A stretch of DNA of 64,000 nucleotides from contig NZ_CP036292.1 in NCBI RefSeq assembly GCF_007751715.1, positions 4,533,339 through 4,597,338 on the forward strand, read 5' to 3'. This document shows positions 1 to 8,041 of the stretch, piece by piece. The translations under genes were made by a program, and so were the position numbers. Each line of letters opens with the position of its first letter. Within the stretch, counting starts at the first letter, position 1. The stretch comes from Rosistilla oblonga (GTDB lineage: Bacteria; Planctomycetota; Planctomycetia; Pirellulales; Pirellulaceae). The notes beneath the pieces were generated by a model, which was not told where the DNA came from, did no database searches, and worked only from the letters and a program-made list of their open reading frames with translations.

Positions 1-994
1 AGCCGACGAACTTCTCTTGGTCGGGGCACCACAGTTTCAGCCGCAGGCAGGCGGCGATGTCGCCGGGACGTAGCGTCGTGACGCCGGGAGTTTGCAATTC
101 AGGCAGAGCGGCCATCGCTTCGGGCAAGCGGTAAAACGGGATCCGCGCGTTCAAATGGTGAACGTGATGGTAACCGATGTTCCCGGTGAACCAGTTCATC
201 AACGGGTTCATCGGAATGAAGCTGGACGATTGGAGTGCCGCATCGACGTGGCTCCACTCGCTGCTGGGGTGCATCTTCGCCGACGGGTAATTGTGTTGTG
301 CGTAAAACAGGTACGCCCCTAAGCCAGACGCGACAAACAGCGGCACGATCAGCCCCAACATCATGATGTCGACACCGAACATCAACAGCCCGATCGCCAA
401 GGCGATGTGCAACAAAATCGAAACGCCCCCATCGAAGTGCTCACGCGGGTTGGAGATGAACGCCTGCAAACACATCCGCCAGATGAAGACGGTGAAGTAT
501 CCCAGCACGATGGTCAGCGGATGGCGCGAAGCGGCGTAAGAAAACTTCTCCGAAGCCATCGCGTTGGCGTAGGCGTGAGTCGTCATGATCGGATACGAAC
601 CGACGTTGGCACCAAAGGTCTGCGAGTTCTTGCGATGATGAACGTCGTGAGAATGCTTCCAAACGCTTGTCGGCGCCAGCACCAACATGCCGTAGGTCGC
701 CATGATCCAACGCGCCAAAACCGACTTGGCAAGGATCGCACTGTGCTGAAAATCGTGGTAGATGATAAACAAACGGACGGTGACCAAACCGACGGCAATG
801 CTTGCCGGGATCCGCAGCCACAGCGAGAGATCGCTGACCGAGACGCCGATCAACGCAAAACAAACAGCAAGTGTCGACCACAGATGCCACCAACTGAGCA
901 GACGGTGCTCACTGGCAAATTCCTTGCTAGCGATAAGCAGCTGCTTGGGAGACCGCGGCTCCCCACGTTGGTCGGTCGGTTTGTCAAAGGTCAT
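1..994 (-). CDS. membrane fatty-acid desaturase (3' end cut by window edge)
   Basis: About 331 residues are visible and the C-terminus runs off the left edge. The protein is an integral-membrane di-iron desaturase that would put a double bond into acyl chains of membrane lipids. It shows the three histidine boxes of the family: HDFQH at residues 80-84, HDVHH at 116-120 and HHVHH at 276-280, separated by hydrophobic segments. The ATG at 994 is the first possible start because an in-frame TGA lies directly before it. The HDxxH / HxxHH / HxxHH pattern is the FADS type also seen in plant-like and beta-carotene-type desaturases, so the exact substrate is open. It differs in family from the second desaturase at 14827-15828, which has an HRxxxH first box. 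The next gene to the right (rlmKL) is on the same strand about 300 bases upstream. Confidence 0.9.
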   Translation of the reverse strand, partial: MTFDKPTDQRGEPRSPKQLLIASKEFASEHRLLSWWHLWSTLAVCFALIGVSVSDLSLWLRIPASIAVGLVTVRLFIIYHDFQHSAILAKSVLARWIMATYGMLVLAPTSVWKHSHDVHHRKNSQTFGANVGSYPIMTTHAYANAMASEKFSYAASRHPLTIVLGYFTVFIWRMCLQAFISNPREHFDGGVSILLHIALAIGLLMFGVDIMMLGLIVPLFVASGLGAYLFYAQHNYPSAKMHPSSEWSHVDAALQSSSFIPMNPLMNWFTGNIGYHHVHHLNARIPFYRLPEAMAALPELQTPGVTTLRPGDIAACLRLKLWCPDQEKFVG

Positions 995-1296
995 TCAGCT
1001 GCTTGCCGTCGTTTCAGAAAAGTAGATACACCGAATCGAACGGAGCAATGAAGGGGCCTGCTGTAAGTCCCATTCGCCATGCGGCTCGCAGGTATTCGTT
1101 TCTGCATCCCGCAGATGCCGGAATATACCCCTTTCCCACCATGAGTCACAGGGCATTTAACCGAGAAGCGGTTTTCCAAGACGGCGTTTGCAAGTTTTCA
1201 GCGTAGCAGAAGACGTCATAATTTTTGATCCCCAGGCATCGCCCTCGATACTTCTGACGAGCTCCGGTACTGGTCGATCTGACGTCGGAGACTGCG
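995..1296. other. intergenic stretch, no gene seen
   Basis: About 300 bases lie between the desaturase start and the rlmKL stop. Short open frames exist here on both strands but lack a ribosome binding site, and they run into the neighbouring genes in antisense. Apart from the candidate promoter at 1122-1149 nothing is recognised. Confidence 0.5.
1122..1149 (-). promoter_or_regulatory. candidate sigma70-type promoter for the desaturase
   Basis: On the minus strand a GTGACT hexamer (1149-1144) is followed after 16 bases by TATATT (1127-1122). Both are close to the -35 and -10 consensus. It would give a leader of about 120 bases before the desaturase start at 994. The call rests on pattern match only. 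Confidence 0.3.
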
Positions 1297-3552
1297 TTAC
1301 GCCTGCTTTACGATCCGCCAACAGCGATGGATTCGCCGGTTTCGGTATTCTGGGGGGACTGTTTGCGCCGAGATTTCGCGGATCTCAGTCGCATCGATCG
1401 CTTCGGGATCGAACTTCAGTCGCCGGAAGTTGCTGCTGAAATAGATTACGCCGCCGGGATTCATCAGCGGCAGGACTGCGTTTAAAAGATCGACATACCC
1501 GTGCTGGACCTCCCAAACGTCGTCGGTTCGCTTGCTGTTGGAGAAGGTCGGTGGATCGACAACCGCCAGGTCGTAGGTCGGTTTGCGAGCGTGATTCGCC
1601 AGGAATTCGATCGCGCTGTCGCGGTGATACTTATGCTCCAGACCATTAAAACCGTTGAGCGCCATGTTCCGCCGGGCCCAATCCAAATAAGTGTTCGACC
1701 AATCGACGGTCGTCGTTCGCGACGCTCCCCCGGCGGCGGCGTAGACCGAAAACGAACCGGTGTAGGCAAACAGATTCAGCATCGATTTCCCCTCCGCCTC
1801 GGCACGGACCATCCCCCGCGTCAGCCGGTGGTCCAAAAACAGACCGGTATCGACGTAATCCGACAGGTTGACGACAAACCGCAGCCCCGCTTCGACGACT
1901 TCGGTCTCGTATTGTTCGCTGGCAACGTGTTCGTGCTGGCTCGATCCCGACTGCCGCGACCGCCGCTTCAAGAATGTCTGCCCCTTGGGAATCTCCAACG
2001 TGTCGCTAGCCGTTTGGGCCATCAGATCCAACCAGTTGGCATGCTGAGCCGGATCGCGATCGTGCGGCCGTTCGTATTCATTTATATGTAGATGATCGCC
2101 GTAGCGGTCGACGACCAAAGGAATCTCGGGAATATCCCGCTCGTACAGCCGAAAACAAGTCACTCCCTGGCGGGTCGGCAGCCGCCGCAAGTGCCTTGCT
2201 CGCTTGGTCAACCGCGTGCGGAACAGTGCAGCCTGCTCGTGCGCCTTGGCGTCGAGATGTCCAAACGCCGGGGCAAGGTCCGGTTTCGGTTTTGCCGCGG
2301 CGGCTGGCGGAGCCTTACTGACCGGCGTTACTTCGCCCGACTCCGCTGGCGTTTCGCTGCCGTCCAAGTTTTCATCCGCTTCGCTTTCTGCGACTCGGTC
2401 GCGCGGCTCCCCTTCGTTTCTCGGTCGTTTCGGTCCATGAAACTGATAATAGGTACATTCGGTCCGCGCGTTGTAGAGCTTCCGCCGCCGATCGGCCTTG
2501 CGGCCAACGATCTGCTCAAACCGCGGGTGAGGCGTTAGCACGTAGTGAGACCAGGTGGTCAGCCGCCGCAGCACCAAGGGGATCGAACGGTAGAGTGCAT
2601 CCTGTTCGGGATTGCGACGGCCACTCATCTCGTAGGGCGTGTGCGTGATCACGCAACCATATTGTTTGGGGCTGGAGAGCGAATCAAACGACTTGGTCTG
2701 GAAATGGACCGAACCCTCGACATCGGCGAGGTGTGCGTTTTCGCGAGCCGCCGCCAAAGCGCGACCATCGACATCGGTACCGATGATCCGCCCCTCGAGT
2801 TCGGGCAACCGCAGCTGCAACGCCTCGTCGGTCGCCCGTTCCCATAACGCTTGCGAAAGCGTGGGCCATTGTTGAGCGGAGAAACTGCGGCCCAGCCCCG
2901 GAGCCATCCGGCGACCGATCATCGCGGCTTCGATCACGATCGTGCCGCTGCCGCAAAATGGATCGACCATCGGCCGGTCGCGGTTCCAGAAACTCAACAT
3001 CACCAACGCAGCGGCGAGCGTTTCTTTGATCTGAACCAAACCGGGACGCTCGCAATAATGGCGTTTATGCAATCCCGGCCCCGTCGTATCGAGGGTCAGC
3101 GTCATCTGATCCTTAATCAACGACGCTTCCAACTTGTATTGGGCTCCCGATTCGTCCAACAATTCGGTTCCATATTCGCGCTGCATCCCCAGCACGGCGG
3201 CCTTTTTTACTGTCCTTTGGATCGCCGGAACGCTTTCCAGTTGGGAATTGTGCGACTTCCCAGAAACCGGGAAACAGGCGTCCTTGGGCAGCCATTGGCT
3301 CCAGGGGAGATCGCGGGTCTGATCGAACAGCGCGTCGAAATCGCCGGCTTCAAAGGTGGCCAAACGGACCAACACTCGATCGGCAGCTCGCAGCCACAGA
3401 TTGGTCCGGCAGATCGCCTCGGGAGGGCCAGTGAACAGGATTCGCCCGGGCGTGATGACTTTGCCGACATACCCCAGATCGGCCAGTTCGCGGCGGACGA
3501 CGGCTTCGAGTCCGAAAGCACAGGTGGCGATTAAATCGAGGGAATCAGGCAT
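1297..3552 (-). CDS. rlmKL: bifunctional 23S rRNA methyltransferase RlmK/L-type
   Basis: This 751-residue protein has the two-methyltransferase layout of RlmKL (E. coli enzyme about 700 residues), which makes m2G2445 and m7G2069 in 23S rRNA. The N-terminal 1-170 region fits a THUMP-containing RNA-binding segment. The RlmL half has the SAM motif DPFCGSG at 197-203. The RlmK half has NLFAYTGSFS at 593-602 and catalytic-loop motif DPPTFSNSK at 666-674. A charged Pro/Ala/Glu-rich linker (about 373-430) joins the halves. The RlmL motif IV reads THTPY at 303-307 instead of the usual NPPY, so that half may have altered activity. The longest open frame begins at 3708 inside the neighbouring terminator; the ATG at 3552 is preferred because the protein then begins directly with the conserved N-terminal strand. 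Confidence 0.9.
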   Translation of the reverse strand: MPDSLDLIATCAFGLEAVVRRELADLGYVGKVITPGRILFTGPPEAICRTNLWLRAADRVLVRLATFEAGDFDALFDQTRDLPWSQWLPKDACFPVSGKSHNSQLESVPAIQRTVKKAAVLGMQREYGTELLDESGAQYKLEASLIKDQMTLTLDTTGPGLHKRHYCERPGLVQIKETLAAALVMLSFWNRDRPMVDPFCGSGTIVIEAAMIGRRMAPGLGRSFSAQQWPTLSQALWERATDEALQLRLPELEGRIIGTDVDGRALAAARENAHLADVEGSVHFQTKSFDSLSSPKQYGCVITHTPYEMSGRRNPEQDALYRSIPLVLRRLTTWSHYVLTPHPRFEQIVGRKADRRRKLYNARTECTYYQFHGPKRPRNEGEPRDRVAESEADENLDGSETPAESGEVTPVSKAPPAAAAKPKPDLAPAFGHLDAKAHEQAALFRTRLTKRARHLRRLPTRQGVTCFRLYERDIPEIPLVVDRYGDHLHINEYERPHDRDPAQHANWLDLMAQTASDTLEIPKGQTFLKRRSRQSGSSQHEHVASEQYETEVVEAGLRFVVNLSDYVDTGLFLDHRLTRGMVRAEAEGKSMLNLFAYTGSFSVYAAAGGASRTTTVDWSNTYLDWARRNMALNGFNGLEHKYHRDSAIEFLANHARKPTYDLAVVDPPTFSNSKRTDDVWEVQHGYVDLLNAVLPLMNPGGVIYFSSNFRRLKFDPEAIDATEIREISAQTVPPEYRNRRIHRCWRIVKQA

Positions 3553-3690
3553 CGACGCAGTGGCTTCGCGAGAGGTTGGAAGAGCATCGACAGGTCGTCG
3601 ACGCGGGTAATCGTTCACGATATCGCACGATGGCAAGATCGCGAAGGGATGGGGACCGGCAGCCAGAACGACGCCGATCGGTGAGGGCAT

Positions 3691-3725
3691 AAAAAAACCC
3701 CAGGGCATCCGAAGACACCCTGGGG
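3691..3725 (-). terminator. intrinsic terminator of the YTV gene
   Basis: On the minus strand an 8-bp perfect GC-rich stem (3725-3718 with 3705-3698) continues inward through a few weaker pairs to a TTCG tetraloop, and is followed by seven T residues (3697-3691). It lies 39 bases past the stop codon of the YTV-repeat gene and 139 bases before the rlmKL start. It therefore separates the two genes transcriptionally. Confidence 0.93.
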
Positions 3726-3763
3726 CACACTTTCATCTTGCAAGATGCGTGGAGGTCTTAAAT

Positions 3764-5557
3764 TCAGCCACCGCAGCTGCTGCAGCCGCTCGAAGCGACT
3801 GGTGCAGCCGAACCGCAGCTGCTGCATCCGCTAGGAGCAGCCGAGCCACAGCTTGGAGCTGGAACTTGGACTTGAACTTCGCGTTGAACCTGAACAGGAA
3901 CGCAAACGGTGTAAGTTTCTGGCACTTGCTCAGTAACTTGACGGTTTACGGTGTAGGTAACTTCGCGAGTCTTGGTTTGAGGAACGCTTACGGTGTAAGC
4001 GACTTCACGGGTTTGAGTTTCGCAACGAGTCTTGTTGATCGTGCGAGTGCGTTGTTCAGTGGTGTAGTTGGTGACTTGAACTTCGCGGGTGCGAGTTTCA
4101 GGAACACACTTTGCAACCTGAACGGTGCGGGTGCGAGTTTCAACGCGGCACTTGGTTACAGGAACGCTCTTGGTGCGAGTCTCTTGACGGCACAGTTGAA
4201 CGGTGTAGTCCTGGGTGCGAGTTTCCGACTTGTACTTGGTTACAGGTACGGTCTTAGTGCGAGTCTCTTGACGGCACAGTTGAACGGTGTAGTCCTGAGT
4301 ACGAGTTTCTTGACGGCACTTGGTGACTTTGCTCGTGCGTTGACGAGTTTCAGTGCGGCACTTCTGAACCTTAACCATACGGGTCTTGGTTTCAGTTGTG
4401 TACTTGGTTACTGGCACTTCACGAGTCTTGGTCTCGGTGGTGCAAGTTTGAACCGTGTAGGTGTAAGGAACTTCTTCACGTTGAGTCGTGTAGGTAGTTA
4501 CAGGAACTTGTTCGCAAACAACGTTAGGAACCCAGACCTTCTTCATGACGGTGCGAGTTGCACATCCGCCACAAGCGTTTCCGCAAGATCCGCATCCGCC
4601 GCAAGCGCTGCCACAGCTGCTACCGCACGATCCGCCGCAAGCAACTTCTTGAGCAACACATTGGTAGCTGCCCATGTCTTTGCTGACGCTCTTGTAAGTG
4701 GTCACAGGAACTCGCTTGCAAACGGTGCGTGTTGCAGTGCGGGTTTCGGTTTGTGGCACTTGAACGGTGTAGGTTTGGGTAACCATTTCGGTTACAGGAA
4801 CCTGAACGGTGTAGGTTTGTTCAACTTCTTCGGTGTAAGGAACTTGAACGGTGTAGTCGGTGACAACGTCTTCGGTGTAAGGGACGTTGACGGTGTAAGT
4901 GCGTTGACGTGTCTCGGTGTAAGGCACGTTAACGGTGTAAGTTTGTTCAACTTCTTCGGTGTAAGGAACTTGAACTTGGTAGGTGCGTTGACGTGTCTCG
5001 GTGTAAGGCACGTTAACGGTGTAAGTTTGTTCAACGTTCTCGGTGTAAGGAACTTGAACCTGGTACGATTGCTCAACCGCTTCCAGCTTACGAACCATAA
5101 CGGTGTACGATTGAGTTTCAGTCGAAACGACTGGAACGCGTACGGTGTAGGTTTGCTCTTCGGTGTAAGGAACGGCAACCTGGTACGACTCGGTACGAGT
5201 GCGTTGCTCAGGAACCATTACGGTGTAGGTTTCTGTGCGGGTCTTAGTTTCAGGAACGCAGCGAACAACGTTACGCATACGAGTGCGGGTTTCTTGTTGC
5301 ATGACGGTCGAAGTGACCATGCGAGTTTCGGTAACCATTTGTGGGGCACAACCGCCACAAGAAGCCGATCCACCGCAGCTGCTGCCGCAAGAAGATGCTG
5401 CTTCGCAACCACAAGTGCTAGCCGAACCACACGACGAGCAGCTCGATTCAACACACGACTTCTTACATCCAAGAAGTCCGCAACCAGCTTGAGCTTGTGT
5501 CGCAAACGTCAGCGTAGCGACAAGGCCTAGGGCCGCAACCAAAGTCTTAACATTCAT
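3764..5557 (-). CDS. secreted Cys-rich YTV-repeat protein, cell-wall type
   Basis: The 597-residue protein starts with a clear signal peptide (MNVKTLVAALG, cleavage near TQAQA/GCG at about residue 23). The mature chain is made of repeats with cores such as TYTVxVPYTE and QETRTRxVxV, matching the planctomycete YTV repeat family (Pfam YTV). Three Cys/Gly/Ser-rich islands, at the N-terminus, in the middle and at the C-terminus, contain CGxC and SSCGS elements. YTV proteins have been linked to the planctomycete proteinaceous cell wall, so a disulfide-cross-linked surface role is inferred. The ATG at 5557 is chosen because GGAGG lies nine bases upstream and the signal peptide follows directly; a longer frame to 5611 would add 18 residues ahead of it. 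The gene has its own promoter and terminator, so it is probably monocistronic and strongly expressed. Confidence 0.88.
   Translation of the reverse strand: MNVKTLVAALGLVATLTFATQAQAGCGLLGCKKSCVESSCSSCGSASTCGCEAASSCGSSCGGSASCGGCAPQMVTETRMVTSTVMQQETRTRMRNVVRCVPETKTRTETYTVMVPEQRTRTESYQVAVPYTEEQTYTVRVPVVSTETQSYTVMVRKLEAVEQSYQVQVPYTENVEQTYTVNVPYTETRQRTYQVQVPYTEEVEQTYTVNVPYTETRQRTYTVNVPYTEDVVTDYTVQVPYTEEVEQTYTVQVPVTEMVTQTYTVQVPQTETRTATRTVCKRVPVTTYKSVSKDMGSYQCVAQEVACGGSCGSSCGSACGGCGSCGNACGGCATRTVMKKVWVPNVVCEQVPVTTYTTQREEVPYTYTVQTCTTETKTREVPVTKYTTETKTRMVKVQKCRTETRQRTSKVTKCRQETRTQDYTVQLCRQETRTKTVPVTKYKSETRTQDYTVQLCRQETRTKSVPVTKCRVETRTRTVQVAKCVPETRTREVQVTNYTTEQRTRTINKTRCETQTREVAYTVSVPQTKTREVTYTVNRQVTEQVPETYTVCVPVQVQREVQVQVPAPSCGSAAPSGCSSCGSAAPVASSGCSSCGG
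4173..5040. repeat. 84-bp period coding repeats inside the YTV gene
   Basis: A block of about 40 bases starting at 4173 recurs exactly at 4257. A 53-base block at 4899-4951 recurs exactly at 4983-5035. Both pairs are spaced by 84 bases, which is 28 codons. This points to recent in-frame duplication or gene conversion of 28-residue YTV units. Confidence 0.85.
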
Positions 5558-5665
5558 GTAGGTTAACCTCCACATGTCCAAAAAAAGTGTTTTCGCCCTC
5601 AGGCAAACCATGTTCGATGCATCCTGCCAGGCTTGACTAAGTTGCCCCAGCAGTGCGTTCCGAAG

Positions 5666-5693
5666 AATCTACACTGAGGTAGGGGGAAGTCAA
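5666..5693 (-). promoter_or_regulatory. candidate promoter of the YTV gene
   Basis: On the minus strand TTGACT (5693-5688) is followed after 16 bases by TAGATT (5671-5666). The predicted transcript would start near 5659, giving a leader of about 100 bases with GGAGG nine bases before the ATG. Confidence 0.45.
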
Positions 5694-6232
5694 CATGCGA
5701 GGGGAGGGAAACCAAGAGAATGTCGAAATTCAAGAAAAAGCCAAAGCAAGCGTAAAAACCATTTTTTTCCGCACGAATATTTATTTTTTTAAGACCTATT
5801 TAATATGTTCGTTAATTCCTGCTTGCCAAACGGGGTAGACGAAGCCGAACTGTCAACCTATGCTAGGTATCGCTTAGCGATGCACAAGGGTGCCCAAACC
5901 GCTCGCTCCAGATCGCCACGACGCGCGCCGCAGACCGGAACGTCGCCGATCTACCTCGCCAGACTGCGGCGTCTTGCCGCCCGATAAGAACCACCTAACA
6001 TCGGTTGGCACTCCATAGAGCCCGCCCGGAATCTAAGTGTCCCACAAAAACCCGCCCCCCAACCGGCTTCTTTTTGCGATCGGAGAACTTCGGCGGTAAC
6101 GCGGCCGATCGCCCCCTAAGAACTGGCTGGCGATTCACCGCCGCGACGACGGCTCGCCGCCGATCGCTTCCGTCACAGCGTGGTTGACTGTTCTATCTGG
6201 TTTTTGCGGCTCAATCGAAACGTCGACTACCA
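5694..6232. other. intergenic region with an AT-rich block
   Basis: More than 500 bases separate the YTV promoter from the PAS-GAF-receiver gene. Positions about 5750-5812 are strongly AT-rich with several A/T runs, standing out from the GC-rich background; this could be an upstream promoter element or a bent segment. A short palindrome (ATCGCTTAGCGAT) lies near 5870. Two open frames of about 60 codons on the plus strand have no ribosome binding site and no recognisable features, so no gene is called. Confidence 0.5.
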
Positions 6233-8023
6233 TTGCCAAGTTCGGAATTACTGTCCTATATTAAAAATGGCGGAAGGGAATTGGGTCACATCAAATTGTC
6301 CTTAGCGGCGGGAGATGACTGGTTGACCAAAACATCGCGAATTATACGAATTGGCGGAGACAAAAGTTCTCCGTTGACTGACTTCTCTAGCGATCAGGTA
6401 GAGATCGTGCCGGTTGCCTCTGCGACCGAAGCGCTTGCGGTGCTTAGCAAGGAGGACTACGACGGCGTCTACATCCCCCTGACGTCGCTGGACGCGCGGG
6501 ATGAATTGATCCAACTGCAACATGGCGGAGCGATGTTGCGCGATATGCCCGACGGCATCGCGATGCTGACCGAAAACCAAGAAATATTGTGGGCCAATCG
6601 CCGGCTGCACGAATGGTCGGGAAAAGATTCGCTCGTTGGCACGCCGTTTTACGAGGCCCTCGACAATCCAGAGATCATGGGCCCCGACTTCTGCCCCTTC
6701 CACACCGCCCTGGCGACAGGGTCTCCGATCAACACGACGTTGCACACCGCTAGCAACAACTATTACCAAGTCCACGCGGCGCCGCTCCGCGGCTCGGGAA
6801 ACGGTCGCAATCTGATCGCGACGGTAAGCGATGTCACCGAAGAGATCCTGCAACAGCAAAAGCTAGCAGCGATCCATAGCGCCGGCCGCGAACTCGCCGA
6901 CATCCGCCCCGATGAAATCTTCCTGATGGATATCAGCCAGCGGATCGATCTGCTGAAACAGAACATCCATCACTACCTGCACGACCTGCTGAACTTCGAT
7001 GTCGTCGAGGTTCGGCTGCTGGAACAATCGACGGGCGAACTGCAACCGTTGTTCAGCGTCGGAATCGATCAAGCCGCCGCCGATCGCAAACTGCAGGCTG
7101 CTCCCAATGGCAACGGCGTCACCGGTTACGTCGCCGCGACCGCTGAGAGCTATCTCTGCGAAGACGTATCGGTCGACCCTTTGTACATCCAAGGCGTCGA
7201 AGGAGCCCGCAGTTCGCTGACCGCTCCGCTGATGCTGCACGACCAAGTCCTCGGCACGATCAACATCGAGAGCCCCGAGGTCCGCGCCTTCTCCGAAAGC
7301 GACGTGCAATTTTTGGAGATCTTTGCTCGCGATGTCGCTCAAGCCCTCAACACCCTCGAACTGTTGATGGCTCAAAAAGCGAACACCGCTCAACAGAGCT
7401 GCGAAGCGATTCACAGCGCCGTCGCCCTGCCGGTCGACCAAATCCTCAACGATGCTGTCAACGTGCTGGAGCAATATATCGGGCACGAATCGGACCTCGC
7501 CGAACGCGTGCGACGGATCTTGAAAAACGCGCGCGATATTAAGCAGACGATCCAACAGATCGGCGAACGCTTGACGCCGGTCGAAGCCGTCCCCGCGTCG
7601 GCGAAGAAGCCGCAATATCCGAACCTGATGGACAAGCGGATCCTGGTTGTCGATGCCGACACGCAAGTACTAGACGACGCCCACACGCTGTTGGAACGCT
7701 ACGGATGTGTTGTCGAAACCGCACAGCGCGGCGACGAAGCGGTCCGCATGGTCCGCTGCAGCCAAGGTGCTGCCAGTTACGACGCGATCATCAGCGACAT
7801 CCGCCTGCCCGATTATTCGGGATACCAATTGATGCTGCGTTTAAAGAATCAAATGGACTATGTCCCGATGATCTTGATGACAGGCTTTGGCTATGATCCG
7901 GGGCACTCGATCGTCAAAGCGCGGCAGGATGGACTGCACCCCAAAGCGATCCTTTTCAAACCGTTTCGCTTGGACCAATTGATCGATGTCCTCGAAACGA
8001 TTCTCCTAGCCGCGGCGGCTTAA
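6233..8023 (+). CDS. PAS-GAF-receiver signalling protein without a kinase ATPase domain
   Basis: The 596-residue protein has an N-terminal segment, a PAS domain at about 97-205, a coiled linker, a GAF domain at about 235-375, a helical region at 391-445, and a C-terminal receiver domain at about 468-593. The receiver has acidic residues D474/D476, the phosphoacceptor D522 (in ISDIRLPDYSG), T550 and K576 (in FKPF), so it should accept phosphate. The 391-445 stretch has a His at 394 and resembles a dimerisation helix pair of histidine kinases, but no HATPase domain follows. It is probably a sensory response regulator fed by another kinase. The start is TTG with no good ribosome binding site; a TTG a little downstream is possible. 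dnaG begins 18 bases after the stop and may be co-transcribed. Confidence 0.8.
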   Translation: MPSSELLSYIKNGGRELGHIKLSLAAGDDWLTKTSRIIRIGGDKSSPLTDFSSDQVEIVPVASATEALAVLSKEDYDGVYIPLTSLDARDELIQLQHGGAMLRDMPDGIAMLTENQEILWANRRLHEWSGKDSLVGTPFYEALDNPEIMGPDFCPFHTALATGSPINTTLHTASNNYYQVHAAPLRGSGNGRNLIATVSDVTEEILQQQKLAAIHSAGRELADIRPDEIFLMDISQRIDLLKQNIHHYLHDLLNFDVVEVRLLEQSTGELQPLFSVGIDQAAADRKLQAAPNGNGVTGYVAATAESYLCEDVSVDPLYIQGVEGARSSLTAPLMLHDQVLGTINIESPEVRAFSESDVQFLEIFARDVAQALNTLELLMAQKANTAQQSCEAIHSAVALPVDQILNDAVNVLEQYIGHESDLAERVRRILKNARDIKQTIQQIGERLTPVEAVPASAKKPQYPNLMDKRILVVDADTQVLDDAHTLLERYGCVVETAQRGDEAVRMVRCSQGAASYDAIISDIRLPDYSGYQLMLRLKNQMDYVPMILMTGFGYDPGHSIVKARQDGLHPKAILFKPFRLDQLIDVLETILLAAAA

Positions 8024-8041
8024 CCTTCTTAGGTGTGATCG

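Noticed and set aside
3749-5530. Plus-strand repetitive open frame of 593 codons resembling a repeat protein
   Set aside because: It is a mirror of the YTV repeats. The minus strand has signal peptide, GGAGG, promoter and terminator, while the plus strand has none.
5805-6187. Two frames of about 60 codons in the gap before the receiver gene
   Set aside because: Arg/Pro-rich random-looking sequence with no start signal or conserved pattern.
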